A stretch of DNA of 64,000 nucleotides, from positions 26,320,016 through 26,384,015 of the forward strand of contig OV050030.1 in NCBI GenBank assembly GCA_920105625.2, written 5' to 3'. The notes beneath the pieces were generated by a model that saw nothing but the letters and a program-made list of their open reading frames with translations, was not told the DNA's origin and ran no database searches. Shown piece by piece: positions 21,301 to 33,300 of this stretch; position 1 is the first letter of the stretch; each line of letters opens with the position of its first letter. Origin of the DNA: Clusia tigrina. Its lineage: Eukaryota > Arthropoda > Insecta > Diptera > Clusiidae. A program made the translations under genes and the position numbers.

Positions 21301-24300
21301 CTGAGGAATGCTTGTATGCACATACATATATAGTGGTGCGTCGATAGCTTGCTTGATTGCTTTATTTGCGTGTGACCGGAGAACGTGCTGAAACTATGGA
21401 TAACATTTTTTATGCACAGCAATCAGTAATGACAATTTTATTAAACCATTTCCAGAATTAATTTACTACACAAATTGTGGGTCGCACTATCACCATAAAA
21501 TATCAAATAATTAAATTTTACTATAACGGCAAATGTAAAGAAAGTGCCTCAACATTAAATTAGTGACTTGCAATTATTGTAATTACCTGAATAAGAGTCG
21601 GCAGGGGCTTAGATCAGTGCCGTAGATACCGGCTGCATTAGATGGAAAGCTTTAGTCAGCAGAAAACCATACGATAAAAGGTTCACACATATGCACACTC
21701 CTAACTCGTTTCCTATGCACACTTGTTACTAGTTACTTATGCACACTCGTTACTCGTGACTTATGCACACTTCTTAAGGTAGGACCAAAATAGACGAGAC
21801 GTAACGATACCGATTGGACGAACGTTTGCACTAGTTATGTCGATTTTGACATTTAACCCAAAATGTGACGCTATCAAACGCATCGATGGATGGCTTTTTA
21901 CATAAATTCCGAGCTCATCCCTCACAGCGACGATTAAATTGTAGCAAAATTCCGTCATTTTCATTTTAATTTCTTTAAAAAAGAACAATTGTGTCAATAA
22001 AATAGCTGTTGTGACGAGTAGCAGACGTTTGCAGTTCGGTTCTTACGGAACCGATCGTCACGTCTAAATGTTTCGTTCAGTTTCGATCAAATACGTATGG
22101 CCATTTTGGCTATTTACATTGATTCACATATGCTTGAACTTACTCGTCACGTTTCGTCTCGTCTAGTTTGGTCGGCCCTTTACTCGTGACTTATGCAAAC
22201 TCGTTGCTGATGCACACTCGTTACTTATGCACACTCGTTACTCGTTACTGGTGACTTATGAACACTCGTTACTTATGCACACTCGATACTCGTGACTTAT
22301 GCACACTTCTTACTAGTGACTTATGCACACTCATTACTTCCCAGATAAGCAAATGCACTATAAAAGCCTTTCGCAGGATTATTATTATTGTAGAATTTCT
22401 AGATTTATATTAACTTCGTACTGTGGCAAAAGTCCTCAAGCTCCGTTCTAGGGTTGTATCGATAGAAATTAATGAACGATTCTAGACCACACTTTTAGGA
22501 TATGCGATCCATAAAATGGTTATAGTCATTTTCAGTTTGAAATGGAAATTGCTAAATTGATTACTGTGTAGGGGATTTAAAGCACCGCGACCTTTCGATC
22601 TATTGTGCCCTCATCAGAGAGGTTCATAGTACATCTTTGAGTCCTATCCTCTGGATAAACGTGATGACAAGTTTTGGCTTCAGAGGTTTCACATCACTGG
22701 CAGAATCTTGGAAGAATCCCAAGTATTTCCTGCAGGTGTGCATGAGAGCCGGACATTGTGTCAGCACATGCAAAGACGTCTTCTTCCTCTATACAGAATC
22801 TGCAGGAGCCTTCCGAGGTGACCCCCATCCTCACCAAATGTGAGTTCAATTTACAGTGTCCTGTGTGTAGACTTGTCAGCATCCTAAGATTATTATTAGA
22901 GAGATTGATGAGTGATTCGAATCCTCTTCCTTCATACAGAATCTGCAGGAGCCTTCCGAGGTGACTCCCATCCTCACCATATGTGAGTTCAATTTACAGT
23001 GTCCTGTGAGTAGGCCTAAGGTTATTCTTAGAGAAATTGATGAGTGATTTTTTGAATCTTTTTAGGTGGTATGTTCCTAGCAGACTCTTTGATACCCTTA
23101 GGCCTGGTATATTAACCCAGTGTGTTGAGAAATCTTTCTATGTCTATTTGTAGATTTAGGATACGCGGTTAGAACTTAATAAAGCTTTGAATTTACTCGG
23201 ATTTGAAGAGAAATAAAACACACGTTGTCAACCCGACCGATTCTTTATTGTGACAAAAACGGAAGTATATAGTATAAAAGAGGAGGAAACGATTAACCCA
23301 AAATTACAAGAGAGAAAGAAAGAGAGAGAGAGAGAGAGAGAGAAATTAAGCATGTAGTAAAAGAGAAGGCAATTAACAACCCAACACAGTGTTTGTGCCT
23401 GTGGTGTCCCTCATCGATCCTAAGCTGGTAGAACAGCTTGCCCTTGCCTACCCCGCAGAAGAGTTCTGGGCCTATAAACGGTGTTGCGGCCCCCTTCCTT
23501 GCAACTTCGTCGGCAATCTCGTTCCCTTCTATGCCAATATGTCCTGGAACCCATAGAATGGTAACTTTGTTGCGTGAGTCAAGAGTATTAAGTTTTCTGA
23601 TGCACTCCCATACCAGTTTCGAATTTGCCTGATAAGAAGTAAGTGTCCTAATGGCCGCTTGGCTATCCGATAGGATGGCAATTTTCTTGCGCTCATAACC
23701 TTTTTCAATGTTGAAATGTGCACATCTCTCAATAGCGTAGATTTCCGCCTGGAAGATGCTGGTATATTTGCCTAGTAATTCATAGTATTTGTATCTTGGA
23801 CCAAATATCCCCGCGCCGGAACCTTCTTCTGTAAGAGACCCGTCGGTATACCAGGTGATCGTGGACTGATCTAACCTGTAGGTTTCGCTGGACCTCTCAA
23901 TGCGTTTTATAGCTCCACTCTGTTTTAAGCAACTTAGTGAAGCTGTAGCGCGTGTCTTTCGGTATGCAGATGTCTGGAATGGCCTTTGATAATGTTGAAT
24001 GAATGAATGAATGAAATAAAGAGGGAAAATGTACCTCAACCAATTTGATCTATTGTAATCCTCCTGCAAGGTCTTCTATTAGTACAACAGTTCTTAGAAA
24101 GCTAAGCACCGTGTTGGGGTTCATTACTCTAATGTCTCTGCCTTCGGGGCAGCAATTCCCCAGATATTTCTTCCTGCTGCGAGCTAAGGCTTCGCAGTTC
24201 ATTAGAAGGTGCTCTGGTGTTTCTTCTGCCACCGTGCAGAACCTACACGTGTTTACTGGTGAGAGTCCCAGTTTCATGAGGTGGCTTCTTAAACGACAGT

Positions 24301-27300
24301 GGCCTGTGAGGTAACCTGTCAGAGTTCTTAAATTGTTTTTGCTTAACTGTAGAGCTGCACGTTTTGAGCTGTAGTCCCGAACCATGAGCTTGGATCGTCT
24401 AAGTTTTTGTAGTGAGGCCCAGTAGCGTGATCTTCTGGATTTTTGATAATGTTTCGACCATCTGTTTCCCGATGCGACTTTCAGGATCATTTTCGGCCCT
24501 CGTCGGTCTATGTACAGAGCCGTCTTCTCTTGTGTTTCCACAAATATGTGCAGGGGTGTAAGTTCCAGTATGACATTCACGGCGGCTGTACACAGACTCT
24601 CATCATAGCCCCAGTTATGCAGAAGCAAGACACTCGCATATGATTCTGTTCGTATTATATCGTCCGCTGGCGGATTTGTGTTGCTGCTTAATATCTAACC
24701 ACCAGACACCAGGGATGAAGGAAGTGTTGATGTTGTGTGAGAGTACGAATTTTAGTGCGTTGGGTTATGATGATATCCTTACAAGCAGAGTCTTAAAAAA
24801 TCGTTCAAATGCGTGTGGTGGCGCTTCATGCAATACTAGTCTATATAACATATACCGGTTACCTTTGGCCCAACACTTTTTTCCAGATAAGAACAGAAAA
24901 TCTAACCAACTATGAAATTTTAGGATATTTCCCCCTATTTCGAATATGCATTCCCGTAGTTAAGTAGAATTCATATAAAAATTCCCTCGCTCCTCTTTGA
25001 ATACTATTCACAATGAGTGATAAAAGTTTGCCCGCAGATATGCCGAATGTGCCAATGAACTTCTTTGCCATATTGTGAACTGTGGTAACACCATTACCAT
25101 TACCATTCTCATTCACATGACAAAAATCACTTGGCGACCGATTTTCGAAATAAGGCCTAAGGCGTGCTGATAACTGTTACAGCCGGAAATTTCCATTTCT
25201 TTCAAGTTCTTGTTATCGTATAAAGATAAGATAAGGCAAAGCAAGGTCGTAATTAATGTTCGACAACTTATGTTCGAAGAGTGTTTAATTGTTTTACAGC
25301 GATATCGATTAAGTGGTCAGTGCAGCGATTATAAGTGTATGGTGATTGTTTTGAAGTCAGTACAGAGAAATTAGAAAAGGAAATCATACTTTTAACCCCA
25401 TAAAAATAGCGGTAAGGAATCATATGATGCAAGTGGAGCTCTCAAGGATTATTCTAAGCAAATAAAACTTGGTTTCGATTATAAATAAATAACTTGGTGG
25501 CTGTGTTTTAGTCGATAGTTAACCGGGAAATCTTAACGATTTTTAGATGTTTGTCCTGTCATTTCAGTTAGATGTGAGTGGTTCCCAAACATATATCATA
25601 TAGAGCAGGCAGAGAGGAGATATACTATAAGAGGGATGCTTCGCAAATCGGAAGTTATATTGTGTTAATAAATTGTGTCACATCTATCGTTGATCCCAGG
25701 GCGCAGCTCCTGCTCGCTAATCTCCGTGAGTTAATATTTCAACTCAATTCCGTGCTCGCTTTGCTCCTTCCTTTCTCACCTTTTAGAAATCAATTTAACA
25801 AAATTTCATTCACGTTTAATATGCTATTCCAGTAGGATGTGTGGGAACATATCGAAATACCTAGAAAAGAAAAATTATTGTGGCATAATCGGAGGGTGCA
25901 GCCTAATTTTGCAACATATTTATACAAGAATGATAGATATTTTATCATTATTGATTAGGGCGGGCCAATTTGTATGGAGCCGAAAAAAGCCAGCATCTAG
26001 GATGATTTTATGGACAATTCTAAGCGACTTTGGTGAAGGAACCATAGGTCTATCTCGATTTTCGAGTCTCCCACTTTTCTTTTTTTTTTCCTATAACATC
26101 ATTTTGATTCAAAATTCGATTTTTTATTCATCGTTATATTATCTTTTTTATGTGTATATGGGGGTTTTTGGGGTCGAGAATTCATTTCTGATCTTTATTT
26201 TTACCTATGACCACCGCCAAAGGGCGTTTCATGCATATTTTAACTATTTTTCGTCTATTTTCCGAGAAAAATTACAAGTTTTTCGGTAAAATTGATTGAA
26301 AAGTGGGAGACTCGAAAATCGAGATAGACCTATGGTTCCTTCACCAAAGTCGCTTAGAATTGTCCATAGAATCATCCTAGGGGCTGGCTTGGCCCACCCT
26401 ATTATTGATATTATATTTTATCATTCTTTATATTTATATGTTAAAAGAGAGAGAGAGAGAGGGAGAGAGAAATATACCGTCAATCAAATAGAGTTTTACT
26501 TTCCATTCCCTTTAAACGTAAAAAGGCTGCAAAAAAGAATGGAAAGGTCTAACTGGACCGTATAAAATTAGTGAGAACTCCCTCTTAAGGTATACAGACG
26601 GTTCTAAGACTATGTACGGAACTGAAACATGAGTATTTGGGCCCAGATCTTACTACAGGAAACCAATGGGTTATTTCTCAAGCGGATATTCACGCTGTTG
26701 ACAAATCTACCCAACATTAACAGGAAGTATCGGGGAAAAAACATATTGATACTACCCGATAGTCGAGCAACACTGAACAGAGTAAGTTCACCCTTGGTGA
26801 GGTCTGAACTTGTTTGGTACTGTATGGGGAAATTGAATTCGCTAGGTAGTATCAACAAGCTGGGCACCAGGCCACATAGGAGTAGAGGGAAATGAGAATA
26901 CTGATAGCAAAAGACACAGTTATTTTGGAGAATATATCTTAGATACGAGCAAGATCCCTCAACTTCATACATGCATTCCTGTCGGAAATTAACCTGGTAG
27001 AAGATCTATACATGAGCTTTATCCTCATATTTTAAATTAATAAGGCCATCTCAATTGATCTTACAGGACGCGGTGTATAACATCCTTAAATAAATCTAAT
27101 CTAATCTAGGTGTAAAGAGAAAATTTATATTGTAAGAGAAGAGAAAATTTAAAGAGACAATTTACATAAAATGTTATATTGTAAATCATATTGGAGATTT
27201 TAACCAAGAACTTAAATATTAAATACTCATTCCACACAGATTTGCACTTAGTCTAAATCTATGAGTGGCTTGGGATATTTAGTTATAGATAAGCATTTAT

Positions 27301-30300
27301 TAATATAATTAATTATACCAACAAATTTAGAGTATGATCTTTGGTCCTAATTATATACAATTATTGTGTGTTAATTTACTGGATAGTAAAAATATTTGAG
27401 ATTTTAAATATTTCTATGTTTTTTTTTTATATTAACTGAATATTTATTTTGTTTGGTTCTGGAAATACATTTTTGTTTGGTTGATAATGTGTATTCTGTT
27501 GATACAGGTACAGTAATTGATAAAGGGGCATTGTGAGGATACCAGTGTGGTAAAGATGGTATATGTAGGGTGGCTGGTTTCCCATGATGGAGCTAATAAT
27601 GTGTGTTCCATAAGAATGCTGGTATATTTTTGAGATAGTCCTTTGTATGCCTTAGAGGGTCACAATCCAAGGTTGAGTCTATATACTTGGTCTAAATTAT
27701 TTAGTGGGTTGGATTAATATTTGTCATTGTTTTTTTTTTTACTGTTGAACTACACCGAAAGAAATACATTGAAAGCACTCTGAATGTAGATTATTCGAAT
27801 TTGTATGGAAGCCTTTGTACGATAATTAGGCAAAATATGCCATTAGCTCAGCATGCCTGATTTACACTGACTGAGTGAGAAACCTTTATTAGACCGTCTG
27901 AGTGAGAAACCTTTATTAGACCGTCTGCTGACATACAATTTTTCCTCATTTACTCATACTTTTGGTACTCATTCTTCTACGAGTATACTACGAAGTACTC
28001 GTTACTTCCTCACTCAATTTCCAGCTCACTTGCATGGCGCTCTAAAGTAGTTGCAGTTACGCTTCGATTAATCCATTCAACATGTTATTCGTTGGAGTGT
28101 TGCGTGCTTCATATTTCACGCTTGCCTTGCCTTGCTTGCTTGCTAACTGTTCAGTTACACCGAGTATTAAACAATTCATTAATCGACAGTTATACTCGCA
28201 ACTGGACGAGGGTTGCACTTGTTCATATTGCACTCGCCATGCAAATAGATAAGGCGTAACGGGTATTTGCAACATTTTGTTGCATTAATGTAAATTATTA
28301 TTGAAATATTCGCCATTCTTCAAATTACAGAAACAACACAGGCGGCCTCAACCGTAAATAGGCTACCGCTATGAGTGATCGTCTCGGTTGCCAATGACGA
28401 TATGCATCACAGCCAAACTACGATAAAGTGGATTTGTGTCCATTGCTATAGTTTCATATATTTATGCGGAATAATATATTTATTATATATTATTCCGCAT
28501 TTTAGCTCAGCTTATAACGGGGTGTACCTCAATTAAATATGTGGGGACACACTATTATTATTAATAGAAAGCCACTTACCCAGCCGGCCCCAAGTTAGCT
28601 CTGTTTTGTTGACCTGTACTGAACCGAACAAGGATAGATTGGAATTATGCACTATGAAGGGCTATGAATTTGAGCCCATGGCTATGAAATTGAGCACTCT
28701 GGATATATTTTCCACACACTTTTTGGAGATACTCAACAGTCTTCTAGATAGATGCCGTTAAATCTTCGAATCTCCAAGACATTTCTATAAAATGTGTTCT
28801 GATGTTCGACGTTCCAACGCTCACAGTCGGCTTACAAAGCTAATTTAATTTAAATGTGAGTATATCACTCTCAATATCCTGTGAAATAACAAACAATACA
28901 GATTTAGGAGATTTTGTGTTATAAATGCTTCGCTTGTATAATTAATTTATTCGTCTGCCTCTGACTGGCTATAATTTCAGTTGGAATTGTGACTCCCCCC
29001 ATTTCCATAAATCCTCAGCAAATGTAATCCTTTAAGGAGAATTAAACTACCAAAATGTGGTAATAAATAGATAAGTTAAATGCATCGTTTAGTTGAGATT
29101 TCTCAGTTGTAGTTCTGAACTAAACAAAAGGGATTTCAATAAAACTACGGCTACATCTGTGAGGCAACTCCGCATCATAGCCAGGTTTTCAAAATCCAGG
29201 TACAAATTGTTTACTAAATTCATCTGCAAACTGAGCAACTGGGTTATTCTCTTCATTAACAAATTCTAGGACCATGCATTATGCCCGAACATAAAAGTAA
29301 GACCTTTCGTTCCCAAAAATTTACTTGGTTGTCATTTCATACGAAACCGAGCTTGAACATCGTTACGAGCTGGGTGAAATTTGATGAAAATAAAAACCAA
29401 TCACACTCTGAAAGTCCTAGTTTAAATATAAGTCGCATGGAGTTACCGACAGTGGCTAAATCCTTCTTAGCCAATTTGCTGCTTTCACTCCTTGGATCGA
29501 GTCCAAATGCCTCTCTACATTTCCACTTGAAATTAATCTTCGCAATTTGATATATGTTTACTATAATTAATATTATATTTTATATTAGATCTTCTTGGTA
29601 AACATTTACATGCTATTTACTTAAGTACTCATCTCGAGGGGATGTACTGAAATAATAACCCGAGGGTAGCCCTAATTGTCAACAGGGTGAGATCCGAAGA
29701 AGCATTCGATATTGATACGCCAAGTTTGGTGATTGCGTCTTCAACTATTTTTGAATTAGTTCTTAACTATAAATAAAATCACTTTTTTATCAATTTTCAA
29801 AATTACTCGCGTTTCTATTTTTAACAGTAAACAGTGAAGTAAACAACCAGATTTGCAACAATTATCATTGAGCCTTAAAAGAGCCGCGTGATTGCCTAAT
29901 AATATTTATGGACACAGAACACTTAAGCAGCATCTGAAGGCACTAAACACAATGGAAGTGTACTTTAATATAAATAGTGAAGGAAGGCATCTTAGTCAAA
30001 GATTTTTCAAATATAAAACAGGCAATATATTATTACTATTTATATAGCATGAAAGAAAATAGATTTTTTAAGTTTAAGTAAGTTTAATTTTCTCCACCGA
30101 AAGCGATCAACCAATCTACTTAAAAAAATAATTTTTGGAAAGATTGCGATTAAGATTTTTTTTGTGGGTATTTTCACAAGTCATTAATCATTACAAATCA
30201 TTAATCATATATCAAATCCTCAAGCAGCTCTATTAAATCCTCGAGCGGGAAAATATGGAGTGGTGCCCCTCGCAAACAATTCCACACAATTTTTTAATAT

Positions 30301-33300
30301 AGTTAAGTAGATAATGGACAATACAGAAGCTCTACCAGCATACATATTTTCTATCAGAATTCCAATTTCGCTTCCATAGCAAAAAATCTCTAACAATAGC
30401 TACAATCACGACAAGAGGCCCTGTCACACAGAGTGTGTTTGTTGTTCGTGCCTGTGTGTCGGTTGCAACATAGAGTAAAGAGTCACATTCTCTGTGACTC
30501 TTTTTTCTTTACTCTATGGTTGCAATTAGAACGGAAATAGTTCCAAGCGCTCTAGGAGCCACGAATTGGGCATTACAAATTTAATATGTTGTATGTATTT
30601 ATATGTATACTCACCAACTCGAAATCAAAATTTGGGTTAATGAACTATCTGCACGCTTGGTAGGGGACATAAAGAGTGCCTCCACTCCTCCCTGTTGACT
30701 GTCATAGTTTATTGAATGTATTTTCGTTTTGCATTGCGTGACTTTGGATTCTGACTCTTTCTACATGTCAACCCAATTTTCGCTCATTATCTATTTATTT
30801 AACTCTGCAGTATTCAAAAAGAGAAAGAGCAAAATAGCTCCACCAGAGTATGCACTGGTATGCATACTCGTGTCAAACACACACTGGCACTCACACACAC
30901 ACGCACACTCATACACACAATATAAGCTCTGACATAATTAAACTTCCAGTATAGTCACTCAGTCATTGAATAATTGCGGTCACTTGGAATTTGACGCACT
31001 GTTGATTGATCGCTACGTTCGTACTTTGACCGCATGGCCTGTTGTCTCATATACACACATGCCCACAATTTATTTTTTATTTACTAGTATACAAACTTTT
31101 TGTGCCTCTTCTTGTGGTTCACATGTGGATCTATGGCAAATCAGCAGTTTTGCGGTAACGAAACGAAGTGGTCATTAAAATGAAAGATTAGGTTTCCGAT
31201 TTGATTTAACTTTAAATGTACATACATTCGAGTAGCAAGTCATGAAGATAACACCATAACAGTGGAGCAGCACTGAAAGAGCGTGGCACATGTTGAAAGA
31301 GTCTGCACGAAAAGCCATCAATTAGAAACAAGGAAGCTTGGTATTCCTCGTGGTATATACATAGTTTAAGTGCCAAATGTCGCACCTGAAGTAGTGCGTT
31401 GTTAAATAGAAGCAATCAGTTTAATAAATCTTTTCTGAAGTAGGGAATTAAAACCGTGATATGGCAATTGAACTTGTACTGCAATCTGGGTCACATTATT
31501 CAGACCAAGCAGTTTCAGTTGTCAATATTGTAATGAAGAATTATTGTATAGTCGAAGGAGAATACTGAGCTGTTCCTTTATACAAATTCAAATATAATTT
31601 TTATTGAAATCCCCCAACGTTACGTCTCTACATATAGTTTCAACCATATATGTATGCATGTTGTCGTTGAGTGATTCTTTTCACAACCGCCGAATTAATA
31701 ATAACAAAAATAATCAATTGATGCCTTTAAAAATACTCACAACCAAGGCGGTGGTATCGACCAAATAACAGTAAAATGCTGAAGGCATAGGCCCATGACA
31801 ACAGCTACAAGGCCATACCTATTAGGTGAAATTTTATGGATATAACTATAAACTGTATAAGGATACAAAAACTAGAGCAACCTATACGAGTGCAGGAACT
31901 ACTCTCGATATTTTCAGAGGTATTGACAAAACTGCCCTTGAGTAGAGGCAGTGAAAAGCTCATTACTCACCAGGCTGGATTTCTTCACAATCAATTGTGA
32001 ATGGCCCAGATAAATATGCTACAAAATAATTGCGAATAATTATCGAACAGTCGGCAATGGGCGCGTAGTCGGCAGTGGACGCTACACTTATCTTTAGTGC
32101 ATGCTCATCTTTCGACGAGGTTTTTGGGGAACTATGCAATCTTAACCCTATTAATCCGAAACTGGTTCAATATAATACTAAGATGTCTTTTCAGATATCA
32201 TCTCAATGCTATACTGGTCAGATCTTTAGATAAAGTTGTCAGTGGCATTCTGTATAACACGATAACATTCAGAGTATCAGAGGACCTTAAATACGTCGAA
32301 GACATCTGCCCTCAAATATCATTTAAACAGCGAGACGACCAAATCTTTGAAATAGCCTTATATATTCTCGATGCAATTTTGGTCAGAGCTTTAGATAAAG
32401 TCTTCAGGGGGATTCGGTATAACACAAAAACATTTAGAGTATCAAAGGACCTTAAGTACGTCGAAGACATCTGCGCTCAAATATCATTTAAACAGTTAGA
32501 TGACCATATATTGGACAGAGCCTTAGATAACTCGATAAAAAGATTCAGTGGAACTCAAATACCCTTAGAAACGACCTTAAGTACGGCATTAATATCATTT
32601 AAACAATCAGACTAGCAAATCCAAGCTAGATGACTTGACCTCGGAGTCGACACAGGCTGGTTTAAAAGTGAAACCATCTGAAAATGATATCATACATCTG
32701 AATCCATCCAGGCTAAAACGATGATCTCCGGTTTGTTACTCGTCAATACCTCCACGGTATTCGCCCTACAGCAGCTGAAATATTGGACATCATGACTTCC
32801 CGTGCCACAATCGTTTGAACTAAACGTTTGAACTAAATTAAAAGTCATTGCAAAAGATTTGATGTATACAATTTTCTTCTCCTTGAGAGCTCAAAGACGT
32901 TTACATACCTTTGGAATACTTGTATAATAAACACGAGAAATAAATGCGTATCCTTGGAAAAGTTTGCTTAGCAAAAGGTATGCAAGCGTCTTGGCAACCG
33001 ATTACATCATCTTTAATGAATGTATTACTGTGTCGTGTGTTTTTGCCAACATGATTCAAAGGACTTGAATGTGGATTTCTTTTATCGCTAATATACTCTT
33101 AGTAGTTTTTGTTGTTGTTGCTTTGTTCCTTACTACAAAGCCCGCTCCTTTGCTGCTTGGCTTCTCATCATTCAAAAGTGTATAGAATATGCGACATTTG
33201 GGTCAGAGGAGCAAAGAAAAGGGGTAGAATTTACTTCTCTATTTGTCATTTACTTACCTTAAGTTGAAACCCTTATATCATAATTTAGTTGGAAGTAGGT

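Noticed and set aside
22340..22440. Possible LTR or satellite boundary after the minisatellite
   Set aside because: The array simply decays into unique AT-rich sequence, with no repeat partner.
23190..23300. Possible LTR end (aataaagaatcggtcgggtt on the minus strand)
   Set aside because: No second LTR, primer-binding site or gag/pol sequence nearby.
25837..26289. 150-codon ORF over the MULE-like element
   Set aside because: It reads through the inverted arm and the T-rich core. The protein is dominated by Phe/Tyr/Leu from low-complexity DNA.
29281..29550. Open frames on both strands near 29.3-29.5 kb
   Set aside because: Slightly coding-like on the minus strand but with no recognised motif or splice structure. 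The evidence is too weak to annotate.
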